Origin: Flavobacteriales bacterium | GTDB lineage: Bacteria > Bacteroidota > Bacteroidia > Flavobacteriales > JASBRU01 | Reading direction: 5' to 3' | DNA length: 64,000 nucleotides | NCBI GenBank assembly: GCA_030149285.1 | Contig: JASBRU010000007.1 | Coordinates: 39,844 to 103,843 of the forward strand | Position numbers and translations under genes: made by a program | The notes under the pieces: generated by a model | What the model saw: only the letters and a program-made list of their open reading frames with translations | Told to the model about the DNA's origin: nothing | Databases searched by the model: none | Shown here: piece by piece, positions 26,257 through 35,562 of the stretch | Layout: every line of letters begins with the position of its first letter | How positions within the stretch are numbered: position 1 is the first letter of the stretch

Positions 26257-27078
26257 ATGGCAGAAAGAAAATGGGAAACCATCAAAGAGTACGAAGAAAT
26301 TTTATTTGATTTTTACAATGGTATTGCCAGAATAACCATTAACCGCCCAAGGTATTACAATGCATTTACTCCAAAAACCAATATGGAGATGATAGATGCA
26401 ATGCATATTTGTCGTGAAAACCCTGATATCTACTGTGTAGTATTTACTGGTGCAGGTGATAAGGCATTCTGTTCGGGTGGCGACCAAAATATTAAAGGTA
26501 TTGGTGGTTATAAAGATGAAAGCGGTGTACCTCGCTTAAATGTATTAGATCTTCAAAAATTAATACGCTCTATTCCTAAGCCTGTTATTGCTATGGTAAA
26601 TGGTTATGCTATTGGTGGTGGACACGTATTACATGTAGTGTGCGATTTAACCATCGCTTCAGACAATGCAATTTTCGGACAAACAGGTCCTAAAGTAGGC
26701 AGCTTTGATGGTGGTTTTGGTTCATCTTACTTAGCACGCCATGTAGGGCAAAAGAAAGCTCGTGAAATTTGGTTCTTATGTGAGCAGTATTCAGCAGAAG
26801 AAGCAGAGAAAATGGGTATGGTAAACAAAGTAGTACCATTTGATAAACTAGAAGATACTGTAGTAGAGTGGTGCGAAATAATGATGCAACGTAGCCCAAT
26901 TGCTTTACGTATGATTAAGGCCGGTTTAAATGCCGAGCTAGACGGCCAAGCAGGTATTCAAGAGTTGGCAGGTAATGCTACCTTATTATACTACTTTACC
27001 GAAGAAGCTCAAGAAGGGAAAAATGCTTTCTTAGAAAAGCGTAAACCGGACTTCAAGAAGTATCCTAAGTTCCCTTGA
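26257..27078 (+). CDS. menB: 1,4-dihydroxy-2-naphthoyl-CoA synthase
   Basis: The 273-residue crotonase-fold enzyme cyclises o-succinylbenzoyl-CoA. Signature parts are [27 protein letters not shown], the oxyanion-hole stretch [37 protein letters not shown] and the C-terminal [16 protein letters not shown], all typical of MenB over other crotonases. It lies 2 nt after menD and 3 nt before menA. Confidence 0.96.
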   Translation: MAERKWETIKEYEEILFDFYNGIARITINRPRYYNAFTPKTNMEMIDAMHICRENPDIYCVVFTGAGDKAFCSGGDQNIKGIGGYKDESGVPRLNVLDLQKLIRSIPKPVIAMVNGYAIGGGHVLHVVCDLTIASDNAIFGQTGPKVGSFDGGFGSSYLARHVGQKKAREIWFLCEQYSAEEAEKMGMVNKVVPFDKLEDTVVEWCEIMMQRSPIALRMIKAGLNAELDGQAGIQELAGNATLLYYFTEEAQEGKNAFLEKRKPDFKKYPKFP

Positions 27079-27081
27079 TAA

Positions 27082-27984
27082 ATGAGCAAACTTAAACCTT
27101 GGATAGAAGCCGCCCGCTTACGTACATTACCACTTGCATTTTCATGTATAATACTAGGTAACTTTTTAGCTGCAGCAAATGACAGCTTTAATGGTTGGAT
27201 ATTGGTATTATCATTATTAACCACTTTGTTTTTTCAGGTACTTTCTAACCTAGCTAATGATTACGGTGATGGTGTAAAAGGCACAGATAATGAAGACAGA
27301 ATAGGACCTGCAAGGGCAGTGCAAAGCGGTGTGATAACTGCAACTTCTATGAAAAAAGGAGTAGTATTGTTTTCAGCACTATCTATACTATCTGGCACCG
27401 GCTTAAGTATCTTGTCTACTCACAACCTGTCTATCTACCATACATTGTTTTTTACGGTACTAGGTATATTAGCAACCATAGCTGCTATAAAATACACTGT
27501 TGGTAAAGGGGCTTATGGGTATGCGGGGTTAGGCGATGTATTTGTATTGATATTTTTTGGTTGGGTAGGGGTTGTAGGTTCTTACTATTTACAAGCCAAT
27601 ACGCTTGATTGGAATGTATTTCTCCCTGCTACATCGGTAGGGTTTTTAAGTATGGGTGTATTGAATTTGAACAATATGCGAGATATGGAGTCTGACAAAA
27701 AAGCCGGAAAAAACACCTTGGCATTAAGGCTGGGTAAGCAAGGCTCAAAAATATATCATGCAATACTATTGATTGGCGCTTTAGACCTTACTTATTTTTA
27801 TGGTAAAATGCATCCGAATGAGGGCTTACAATACTTATTTGCCATAACGTTAATCCCTATAGTTCTTAATCTAAAAAAAGTGTTTCGTAATACCGAACCC
27901 GCTAAATTAGACCCACTACTTAAACAATTGGCAATAACTACTTTGTTATTTTCATTGTTAACCGGATTAGGACAAGTACTATAA
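27082..27984 (+). CDS. menA: 1,4-dihydroxy-2-naphthoate octaprenyltransferase
   Basis: The 300-residue polytopic UbiA-family prenyltransferase has about eight or nine hydrophobic segments. The first aspartate motif is SNLANDYGDGVKGTDNEDR and the second is LNNMRDMESDKKAGKNTLA, both metal and diphosphate sites. It attaches the polyprenyl chain to DHNA at the inner membrane, giving demethylmenaquinone. It lies 3 nt after menB and 1 nt before menC. Confidence 0.95.
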   Translation: MSKLKPWIEAARLRTLPLAFSCIILGNFLAAANDSFNGWILVLSLLTTLFFQVLSNLANDYGDGVKGTDNEDRIGPARAVQSGVITATSMKKGVVLFSALSILSGTGLSILSTHNLSIYHTLFFTVLGILATIAAIKYTVGKGAYGYAGLGDVFVLIFFGWVGVVGSYYLQANTLDWNVFLPATSVGFLSMGVLNLNNMRDMESDKKAGKNTLALRLGKQGSKIYHAILLIGALDLTYFYGKMHPNEGLQYLFAITLIPIVLNLKKVFRNTEPAKLDPLLKQLAITTLLFSLLTGLGQVL

Positions 27985-27985
27985 T

Positions 27986-29035
27986 ATGCTAAAGGCATCG
28001 TACAAAAAATATACACTTCAATTTAAACGCCCCGGAGGTACTTCTAGGGGAGTACTTACTGAGAAAGAGTCTTGGTTTTTGTTTTTAGAAGACACAACGA
28101 ATCCGGAAATAAAAGGAATAGGGGAGTGTGGCTTATTAAAGGGTTTAAGTGCAGATGATGTACCTGATTATGAGCAAAAGCTACAATGGCTTTGCTTACA
28201 CATAAACAATGGTATTCAGAACTTATACGAAGAGTTTAGAGCATATCCGTCTATTCAGTTTGGTTTGGAGATGGTTTGGCGAGACTTGCAAGCAGGAGGT
28301 TCTAAAATATTACACTCATCTGCTTTTACCGATGGGGAAATGCAAATCCCCATTAATGGTTTGGTATGGATGGGAGCAAAGGAGTTTATGCTTGAACAGA
28401 TTAATGAGAAGCTTCAAGCAGGTTTTACCTGTGTAAAAATGAAAATTGGTGCGATAGACTTTAAAGAGGAATTAGCTTTGCTGAAGTACATCCGTAAAGA
28501 ATATAGTGCTGATGAAATTGAGTTGAGGGTGGATGCTAATGGTGCTTTTAAACCCAATGAAGCTTTAGAAAAACTGAAGAGATTATCTGAATACCAATTA
28601 CATTCTATAGAGCAACCTATTAAGCAAAAACAGCCACAAGAAATGGCTAGGCTTTGCGAGGATACTCTTTTACCTATTGCATTAGATGAAGAGCTAATAG
28701 GGGTATTTGATAAAGCAGATAAGGCTAAGTTATTAGATACTATCAAACCCCAGTATATTATCTTAAAACCGAGCTTTATTGGTGGTTACAAAGGTTCAGA
28801 TGAATGGATAGAGGCTGCTAATACTATAAATGCTGGTTGGTGGATTACATCTGCTCTAGAGAGTAACATCGGTTTAAATGCAATAGCTCAATATACTGCT
28901 ACATTAAATAACCCAATGCCACAGGGTTTGGGAACCGGAAGTTTGTATACCAACAACTTTGATTCGCCACTTTTTATTGAGCAAGGTAAGCTTGGTTTTT
29001 CCTTAGAAAAAAAATGGGATTATTCGGCTTTATAA
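27986..29035 (+). CDS. menC: o-Succinylbenzoate synthase
   Basis: The 349-residue enolase-superfamily enzyme dehydrates SHCHC to o-succinylbenzoate. Catalytic features are the KxK pair in FTCVKMKIG, the metal ligands in ELRVDANGAF, HSIEQPI and PIALDEEL, and the second lysine in YIILKPSFIGGY. A SALESNIGLNAIAQ segment follows. It fits the Bacteroidota MenC form. The gene starts 1 nt after menA. Confidence 0.93.
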   Translation: MLKASYKKYTLQFKRPGGTSRGVLTEKESWFLFLEDTTNPEIKGIGECGLLKGLSADDVPDYEQKLQWLCLHINNGIQNLYEEFRAYPSIQFGLEMVWRDLQAGGSKILHSSAFTDGEMQIPINGLVWMGAKEFMLEQINEKLQAGFTCVKMKIGAIDFKEELALLKYIRKEYSADEIELRVDANGAFKPNEALEKLKRLSEYQLHSIEQPIKQKQPQEMARLCEDTLLPIALDEELIGVFDKADKAKLLDTIKPQYIILKPSFIGGYKGSDEWIEAANTINAGWWITSALESNIGLNAIAQYTATLNNPMPQGLGTGSLYTNNFDSPLFIEQGKLGFSLEKKWDYSAL

Positions 29036-29080
29036 GCGCAGAAATTTTTATATTAGAAAACCCATCACACTTTATTTTGC

Positions 29081-29767
29081 ATGACATTACAGGAAGTAAT
29101 ACAGCTCTTGGAAGAGAACAAGAATGAACGTGGTATTGAGCATTACAAAAAGTTCTCTGGCGGTAAAGGCAAGTCTTTTGGTTTGGGTTTAACTCAACTA
29201 AAAAAGCTGGCTAAGCAGGTAGGAAAAAATCATGAATTAGCGTTGGAATTATGGGAGCAACCTATTTATGATTGTAAAGTAATGGCTTGCTTGGTTGAAG
29301 AACCCAAAAAAGTAACCAAAGAGCAAATAACAAATCAGTTACTAGACAGTAAAAACTGGATGTTGTCTCATGCTTATGTACAGAATGTACTTGCAAAAGT
29401 ACCTTATAGTGTAGAGCTATTTAACGAGTGGTATGCTAGTGATGAGGAGATAAAAAGGAGATCAGCATACGGGATGCTCTATTATATAGCTCAGAGCAAC
29501 AAAACCTTAGGCAATGCTTTTTTTGAAAAGCAATTAGATATTATTGAGAAAAAGTTACAACAAGAAGAAAACTTTGTAAGAGATACTATGAATAATGCTG
29601 TATGGCTTATTGGTCAACGAAACAAGGAGTTACATAAAAGAGCATTGGAAGTAGCACAAAATGTGGGTAAAGTAGTTGTAGACTATGGTGATAACTCTTG
29701 CGAGGCAATAGATTGCATTAAGCACCTTACCAGTGATAGGATAAAGAAAAAAGTAGGATTACTATAA
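29081..29767 (+). CDS. DNA alkylation repair protein (AlkD-like HEAT repeat)
   Basis: The 228-residue, all-helical protein has the AlkD/AlkC HEAT-like fold. It shows LGLTQLKKLAKQVGKNHELAL, AYVQNVLAKVPYSVELFNEW, FVRDTMNNAVWLIGQRN and ALEVAQNVGKVVVDYGD. The family removes alkylated bases or binds damaged DNA. The typical AlkD catalytic aspartate cannot be assigned with confidence. It lies inside the menaquinone operon between menC (45 nt gap) and menE (7 nt gap), with a promoter-like TATTTTG just before its ATG. No link to quinone synthesis is known to me. Confidence 0.82.
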   Translation: MTLQEVIQLLEENKNERGIEHYKKFSGGKGKSFGLGLTQLKKLAKQVGKNHELALELWEQPIYDCKVMACLVEEPKKVTKEQITNQLLDSKNWMLSHAYVQNVLAKVPYSVELFNEWYASDEEIKRRSAYGMLYYIAQSNKTLGNAFFEKQLDIIEKKLQQEENFVRDTMNNAVWLIGQRNKELHKRALEVAQNVGKVVVDYGDNSCEAIDCIKHLTSDRIKKKVGLL

Positions 29768-29774
29768 ATAAATT

Positions 29775-30830
29775 ATGCCAACACTACATTCATCATTTGT
29801 ACTTAATGGACAGCGCTATAACAAGAAAGGGCTGTTGAACCATTGCGATGAAATTTTGGTAAAAACAGATACTCCAAACTGGTATAGTGACATTGCTGAG
29901 TTTACAATTAATTGGTTTGATTTATCTAGGCATATTACTGTGCAAACCTCAGGTTCAACCGGTGAGCCAAAAAAAATAAAACTCCTTAAACGACATATGT
30001 CTAATAGTGCAAGAAGCACTGGTAGCTTTTTTGGTATAGAGGAGGGAGAGAAGGCCTTATTATGTCTTCCTGCCAAATATATAGCCGGTAAAATGATGCT
30101 AGTTAGATCCTTTGTGTTAGGCTTAGAATTAACTGTTGTAGAGCCCACATCATCGCCTTTAGAACAATTATATGAGAAGTTTGATTTTGCGGCGATGATA
30201 CCTTTACAGGCTGAAAATAGTGTGGCAAAGCTTGATACTATTTCAAAACTAATAATAGGAGGTGGTAAAGTATCTGATAAGCAGAAGAAGCTCTTTAAAG
30301 ATCTTAAAAAGGCTCAGGTTTATGAGACCTATGGAATGACCGAAACTTGTACACACATTGCAGTTAAGCCTATTACATCAGACTATTTTTGTGCCTTACC
30401 GGGAGTAATAATTAATAGCAATGAAAAAGATTGTTTGGTGATTGAAGCACCAGATATTTGTTCTGATATAATTGTTACAAATGATGTAGTTGAATTACAA
30501 GATAATATGAGGTTTGAGCTTTTAGGAAGACTTGATAATATTATCAATACAGGTGGTGTAAAGGTAATTCCTGAAAAGATAGAAAAAGAGATTCAGGACC
30601 TAGTACCCAATCGATTTTTTATAGCGGGTTTACCAGATGATAAGTTGGGTCAGATTGTAGTATTGGTGGTTGAAGGCGAAAATGTAGATGCTAATAATAA
30701 CTTATTAGAGGCTATTAAAAGGAGGGTAGAAAAGCACCATAATCCTAAGAAAATTATAACTATACCCAGTTTTATAGAAACCCCAACAGGTAAAGTAAGA
30801 AGAAATTTAAGCTTATACGATTTGGTATAA
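29775..30830 (+). CDS. menE: o-Succinylbenzoate-CoA ligase (short form)
   Basis: The 351-residue AMP-forming acyl-CoA synthetase has the P-loop TVQTSGSTGEPKKIKL, the YETYGMTETCTHIA motif and the hinge LLGRLDNIINTGGVKVIPEKIE. The final TPTGKVRRNL holds the catalytic lysine. At 351 residues it is shorter than most ligases (usually 450 or more), lacking N-terminal sequence, but this is the usual size of MenE in the phylum. It converts o-succinylbenzoate to the CoA ester used by MenB. It is 7 nt after the AlkD-like gene. Confidence 0.9.
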   Translation: MPTLHSSFVLNGQRYNKKGLLNHCDEILVKTDTPNWYSDIAEFTINWFDLSRHITVQTSGSTGEPKKIKLLKRHMSNSARSTGSFFGIEEGEKALLCLPAKYIAGKMMLVRSFVLGLELTVVEPTSSPLEQLYEKFDFAAMIPLQAENSVAKLDTISKLIIGGGKVSDKQKKLFKDLKKAQVYETYGMTETCTHIAVKPITSDYFCALPGVIINSNEKDCLVIEAPDICSDIIVTNDVVELQDNMRFELLGRLDNIINTGGVKVIPEKIEKEIQDLVPNRFFIAGLPDDKLGQIVVLVVEGENVDANNNLLEAIKRRVEKHHNPKKIITIPSFIETPTGKVRRNLSLYDLV

Positions 30831-30860
30831 TTAACTATATTGGTGTGTTAAACGAATACT

Positions 30861-31640
30861 ATGAGCACCTGTAAAAACTGCCAACATGAGTTTGATGGTA
30901 ACTTTTGTTCACAATGTGGGCAAAAAGTAATTACTAGACGCCTGACTATAAGTATGGCTCTGTCAAACTTTTTTTCAACCTTTTTTAATTTAGAACGCGG
31001 TTTTATTTACACCATTAAAATGATGTTTGTAAATCCGGGAAAAGTAGTCAGAGAGTATATTTCAGGTAATACAATTAAGTATACCAATCCGTTCCGCTAT
31101 ATACTTGTGATTGCAACTTTATCTACATTATTAACAGTAAGCTCAGGTGTGTATGATGAGACGACTTCGCAAATGAATCATCTTATGGGTATGGATCAAT
31201 TAGATCCGATAGAGCAAGCAGGGCAACTAAAGGTGCAAGAGCAAATAGCTACTGTAATGAAAAAGTATTTGAGTTTCGTACTCATACTGTTAACTCCATT
31301 TTTTAGTCTGGCTACCTATTTATTAATCAGGAGAAAATTAAACTACGCTGAACATTTTGTAATGAATGTATACTCAGTTGGGCAGACCACCATAATTGGT
31401 ATTCCAGTTACTTTACTGTTTTACTTTTTCCCTAGTTTGGGTGTATTTGCAGTAGTAAGTTCACCAGTGATTATGCTTGCTTACTTTGCATATGTTTATA
31501 GAAGTATGTTTGGCGTTAACTACTTTATAGGGGTGTTGTTAGCACTTGTAGCATACTTGCTTACCAATATACTCTTTGTGATAGTAGGTATAATAGGTGC
31601 ATTTATTTTTTATGCACTTAGTGGAGGTATACCTTCTTAA
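30861..31640 (+). CDS. DUF3667 membrane protein with N-terminal zinc ribbon
   Basis: The 259-residue protein starts with a zinc ribbon: C4, C7, C16 and C19 (STCKNCQHEF, NFCSQCGQK). An amphipathic part with NLERGFIYTIK and PGKVVREYISG follows, the typical DUF3667 signature. About four hydrophobic segments fill residues 75-255. Its role is unknown. It lies 30 nt after menE and may be cotranscribed. Its stop overlaps the convergent carboxylase stop by 4 nt. Confidence 0.82.
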   Translation: MSTCKNCQHEFDGNFCSQCGQKVITRRLTISMALSNFFSTFFNLERGFIYTIKMMFVNPGKVVREYISGNTIKYTNPFRYILVIATLSTLLTVSSGVYDETTSQMNHLMGMDQLDPIEQAGQLKVQEQIATVMKKYLSFVLILLTPFFSLATYLLIRRKLNYAEHFVMNVYSVGQTTIIGIPVTLLFYFFPSLGVFAVVSSPVIMLAYFAYVYRSMFGVNYFIGVLLALVAYLLTNILFVIVGIIGAFIFYALSGGIPS

Positions 31641-33265
31641 GTTTGAATAACACCTAAATTAAATTTCTTTTCAATAGGGGCATGGTTTGCAGCCTCAATA
31701 CCCATACTTATAACCTTACGTGTGTCAAGTGGGTCTATTACAGCATCAGTCCATATACGAGAAGCAGCATAATAAGCTGAGGTTTGCTTGTCGTAACGCT
31801 TTGTAATTTTATCTAGTAAAGCTTTTTCATCCTCCGGAGTAAATTCTTCTCCTTCAGTTTTTATAGAAGCTTTTTCTATTTGTAATAATACTTTAGCCGC
31901 TTGTGAACCACCCATAACGGCTAATTTAGCCCAAGGCCAAGCTACTATTAAACGTGGATCATATGCTTTACCACACATGGCATAGTTACCCGCACCATAT
32001 GAGTTACCCATTACCACCGTAAACTTAGGTACAATAGAGTTGCTCACTGCATTTACCATTTTGGCACCATCTTTAATAATGCCTCCATGTTCAGACTTAG
32101 AGCCTACCATAAAACCTGTAACATCTTGTAAAAATACCAATGGTATTTTCTTTTGGTTACAGTTAGCAATAAATCGGGTTGCTTTATCAGCAGAGTCAGA
32201 ATAGATAACCCCGCCAATTTGCATTTGTCCGGTTTTGCTTTTTACAATTTTACGTTGATTAGCTACAATACCTACAGCCCAACCTTCTATGCGGGCATAA
32301 CCGCATAAAATAGTTTGTCCGTAGCCGGCTTTATATTCTTCAAACTCACTATCATCTACCAAACGCTCTATAACTTCCATAGTATCATATGGTTTATCTC
32401 TAGAGTCTGGGATAATTGAGTAGATTTCTTTTGGGTCTTTTTTAGGAGCTTTAGGCTTTACACGGTTAAAACCTGCTTTATCAAAATCACCAATTTTATC
32501 CATGATGTTTCTGATTTTATCTAAAGCGTCTCTATCGTCTTTTGCTTTATAATCAGTAACACCAGATACTTCACAGTGGGTAGTAGCCCCGCCTAATGTT
32601 TCGTTATCTATACTTTCTCCAATTGCAGCTTTTACTAAGTATGAACCTGCTAAAAAGATAGTACCTGTTTTATCTACTATTAGTGCTTCATCACTCATAA
32701 TAGGTAAGTAAGCTCCACCTGCCACACAACTACCCATTACAGCAGATATTTGGGTAATACCCATAGAAGACATGATTGCATTATTACGGAAAATACGACC
32801 AAAGTGTTCTTTATCAGGGAAAATTTCATCTTGCATGGGTAGGTAAACACCTGCACTATCTACCAAGTAAATAATTGGCAATCTGTTTTCCATTGCAATT
32901 TCTTGGGCGCGTAAGTTTTTCTTACCTGTAATTGGGAACCAAGCACCGGCTTTTACAGTTGCATCATTAGCAACAATTAAGCATTGTTTGCCAGATACAT
33001 AGGCCATTACAATTACCACACCACCAGCAGGAGCTCCACCATGCTCTTCATACATTCCATCTCCGGCAAAGGCAGCAATTTCAAATACCTCAGTATCATC
33101 ATCAATAAGATAATCTATTCGCTCACGGGCAGATAGCTTTCCTTTTTTATGTAGTTTTTCTGTTTTCTTCTTTCCACCACCTCTATAAATTTCTTGTAAT
33201 CTATGGTTTAAGTCAGAAAGTAATAGTTTATTATGATCTTCGTTTTTGTTTGCTTCAATATCCAT
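31637..33265 (-). CDS. Acyl-CoA carboxylase beta subunit (carboxyltransferase)
   Basis: The 542-residue crotonase-fold carboxyltransferase has both halves of the domain, with GGGKKKTEKLHKKGKLSARERI, DSAGVYLPMQ, GSCVAGGAYLPIMSDEALIV, PLVFLQDVTGFMVG, GNSYGAGNYAMCGKAYDPR and AVMGGSQAAKVL. Close relatives act as propionyl- or methylcrotonyl-CoA carboxylases, and I cannot decide between them. No biotin carboxylase or carrier subunit gene is near. The ATG at 33265 gives the usual length; a TTG seven codons upstream would overlap the promoter box. The 3' end overlaps the DUF3667 gene by 4 nt. Confidence 0.9.
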   Translation of the reverse strand: MDIEANKNEDHNKLLLSDLNHRLQEIYRGGGKKKTEKLHKKGKLSARERIDYLIDDDTEVFEIAAFAGDGMYEEHGGAPAGGVVIVMAYVSGKQCLIVANDATVKAGAWFPITGKKNLRAQEIAMENRLPIIYLVDSAGVYLPMQDEIFPDKEHFGRIFRNNAIMSSMGITQISAVMGSCVAGGAYLPIMSDEALIVDKTGTIFLAGSYLVKAAIGESIDNETLGGATTHCEVSGVTDYKAKDDRDALDKIRNIMDKIGDFDKAGFNRVKPKAPKKDPKEIYSIIPDSRDKPYDTMEVIERLVDDSEFEEYKAGYGQTILCGYARIEGWAVGIVANQRKIVKSKTGQMQIGGVIYSDSADKATRFIANCNQKKIPLVFLQDVTGFMVGSKSEHGGIIKDGAKMVNAVSNSIVPKFTVVMGNSYGAGNYAMCGKAYDPRLIVAWPWAKLAVMGGSQAAKVLLQIEKASIKTEGEEFTPEDEKALLDKITKRYDKQTSAYYAASRIWTDAVIDPLDTRKVISMGIEAANHAPIEKKFNLGVIQT

Positions 33266-33283
33266 GCTCAAGTTTTTGCGTTC

Positions 33284-33291
33284 CAAAGATA
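33284..33291 (-). promoter_or_regulatory. Putative -7 element before the carboxylase gene
   Basis: The minus strand reads TATCTTTG, a full TAnnTTTG match, 18 nt before the chosen ATG and 10 nt beyond the stop of the wbqC-like gene. It suggests the carboxylase gene is not simply read through from the upstream operon. Confidence 0.48.
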
Positions 33292-33301
33292 AGTATTCGA
33301 A

Positions 33302-33925
33302 CTAAATATGCATTTCTAAATATGAGCTGCTGTTTGGTCCTTCGTTAAATAACAAATCTACAATACTAAGGTTCGGTATAAAACCATACTTATTATCAAA
33401 TACTTGCATGTATTTTTGAAAGTTTGTTTGTGGCTTTTGTTTGGGAGAAAAATGATTCCTTAAGTCTATTACATTTTCTACATCAGTATCCTGATATTGT
33501 GTGGTATTTTCTATAATAGTACTACTGTTTAATTGCTCTAAGATCCAGTTATTTAAGTCACAGTTTAAATCAAAGAGGTAAGTATATTTTTTAGCATAAA
33601 ATCTAACAAACTCTTCTTCGTAAAACTCAAAATAAGGAGAAGTACGGTAAGCAGATTCAAAAGATTTTTGATGTTGTTTTTGCCAATCTTCAGTGTAGCT
33701 AATCTTTACGTCTTTAATTAGCTGTCGCATTCCCTTATTATGTACAATGGGTATGTTTAGTAATAAACTTCCGTTTGCACCATATATGTAGCAACGGTTG
33801 CGATAGGTTTGCTTTTGCCAATTTTCATATTGTTCAATGGCAATAGTGTCGTGTTTGAGTAATTCTATGTAATACTCAATTGGACCTAAATATGCGCTAG
33901 AAAATATGGCCAAATGATTAGCCAT
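33302..33925 (-). CDS. WbqC-family protein
   Basis: The 207-residue protein matches the WbqC-like family by AIFSSAYLGPIEYYIELLKH, EQYENWQKQTYRNRCYI and SLLLNIPIVHNKG. It has no signal or membrane part. WbqC-like proteins occur near polysaccharide genes elsewhere, but in this phylum the gene follows lepB, as here. The ATG at 33925 overlaps the lepB stop by 8 nt, favouring it over a start 20 codons upstream inside lepB. Function is not established. Confidence 0.85.
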   Translation of the reverse strand: MANHLAIFSSAYLGPIEYYIELLKHDTIAIEQYENWQKQTYRNRCYIYGANGSLLLNIPIVHNKGMRQLIKDVKISYTEDWQKQHQKSFESAYRTSPYFEFYEEEFVRFYAKKYTYLFDLNCDLNNWILEQLNSSTIIENTTQYQDTDVENVIDLRNHFSPKQKPQTNFQKYMQVFDNKYGFIPNLSIVDLLFNEGPNSSSYLEMHI

Positions 33926-35561
33926 TGGTAACCTTTGCTTTTTTTCGTTTGTAAAGCTTAGAGCCAATTGTGTAAAGAACAACAATGGCTATAAAGTGCC
34001 AAAAATAAGAGACTCTTTTGCCATCAGTATGGGCAAATGTAAATACTCTATCGGTTCTTATTTTCTTAAACCCTTTGGCATGTTTATCAAAACTCATCCA
34101 TATAAATGCCGGTCTACCCACTATATGGTTTTCCGGTACAAAACCCCAAAAGCGCGAGTCTTGAGAATTATGGCGATTGTCTCCCATCATCCAATAGTAA
34201 TCCATTTGTGGGGTGTATACATTTGTTTCTTCGCCATTAATAATAAACTTATCAGCGCCTACTATCTCTAGTTCATTTCCTTCATAATACTCAATTACTC
34301 TTTTATAAGTGTTTATGTTTTCAGGAGTTAATGTAATTGAAACACCTTTTTTAGGAACATAGATAGGACCAAAGTTGTCAACAGTCCAGTTTATACTTTC
34401 GTCAAAAGTGCTAAAGTTAACTTCTGGAAAAAGAACATTTCTATCTCTTACAACAGGGTCATTAGGGTTGTTGTAACGTCTTTTGTAATCATCTTCAGTA
34501 ATATCACCTTTATCATGCTGTATAGGTATTACATCTTCTACAAATGCTTCTTTACTAAACTCATCAAGAGCATTATTAGATATAAACATTGCCAATATTT
34601 GATTGCCTGCAACAAAAACTTCTCCTCTATCATTATCAGTTTGCTGCTGTTGGCTTAAGTACTTAATATCATATTGTTCTTTTAAGTAGTCTATATCTTT
34701 CTTTGTAAGAGGCCAATACTCTGTTTTAATTTTTACATAATAAGAGTATTGTGGATTAGCAGTTTTGGGTAGGTATGCAGTATCACTATCAATAAATACT
34801 TGCTGATTAATCATACTTACGGTGTCACCAGGTATACCGATACAGCGTTTTATGTAATTCATCTTTTTATCAATAGGTATATCATCGGCATCTGCAGGCC
34901 AGTTAAAAACTACAATATCATTGTTCTTGATACTTGTAAATTTTGGTAGTTTGATATAGGGTAACTTAAGTGCTTCAGAGTAAGATTTAGTGCCTAGAAA
35001 TGGAATTTTATCATGCAATAAGGGCAAGGCAAGTGGCGTCATTGGCAATCTAGTACCATAATGCATTTTACTTACAAATAAGAAGTCACCAATCATCATA
35101 GACTCTTCCATACTACCGGTAGGTATTGTGTAGGCTTCAAAAGCAAAAGTTCTGATGATAGTGGCTGCTACAACTGCAAATAATATAGCATTTACCCATT
35201 CTAAAGCCCCTTTAGGCTTACCATCATTATGACCAATATATTTTATGTTTTTATCATAATTTAATACAATAAAATATAGCCCAACTGTGAGTATAGTAAT
35301 AATTACATTGGTTGTACTTTTTTTGCCGTAAACAACCAATAACTCATACCATAGCACAATAAACATAATGTTATTTACAATGGGTATGTAAAACAAAAAT
35401 ACCCACCACCATGGGCGGTTTACTACTTTTAGTAATACATATATATTATAAAAGGGGATTACAGCTTCCCAAGATTTGCGTCCTGCTTTTATTAATAAAT
35501 TAGAAAAAGCCAAGTAAGCTAACACTTGGTATACAAGAAATATGATGAGTATATTATTCAT
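33918..35561 (-). CDS. lepB: Signal peptidase I, long form with N-terminal membrane domain
   Basis: The 547-residue protein is much longer than E. coli LepB (324). The first 110 residues form a DUF5684-like domain with three or four membrane segments (KSWEAVIPFYNIYVL). A further membrane helix at about 120-140 leads into the S26 domain. The catalytic serine is S150 in IPTGSMEESMM and the lysine K238 in NYIKRCIGIPGD. A long insert separates them from MGDNRHNSQDSRFWGFVP. A last helix lies near 520. It cleaves Sec signal peptides at the periplasmic face. It is 1 nt after dapB. Confidence 0.93.
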   Translation of the reverse strand: MNNILIIFLVYQVLAYLAFSNLLIKAGRKSWEAVIPFYNIYVLLKVVNRPWWWVFLFYIPIVNNIMFIVLWYELLVVYGKKSTTNVIITILTVGLYFIVLNYDKNIKYIGHNDGKPKGALEWVNAILFAVVAATIIRTFAFEAYTIPTGSMEESMMIGDFLFVSKMHYGTRLPMTPLALPLLHDKIPFLGTKSYSEALKLPYIKLPKFTSIKNNDIVVFNWPADADDIPIDKKMNYIKRCIGIPGDTVSMINQQVFIDSDTAYLPKTANPQYSYYVKIKTEYWPLTKKDIDYLKEQYDIKYLSQQQQTDNDRGEVFVAGNQILAMFISNNALDEFSKEAFVEDVIPIQHDKGDITEDDYKRRYNNPNDPVVRDRNVLFPEVNFSTFDESINWTVDNFGPIYVPKKGVSITLTPENINTYKRVIEYYEGNELEIVGADKFIINGEETNVYTPQMDYYWMMGDNRHNSQDSRFWGFVPENHIVGRPAFIWMSFDKHAKGFKKIRTDRVFTFAHTDGKRVSYFWHFIAIVVLYTIGSKLYKRKKAKVTNG

Positions 35562-35562
35562 T

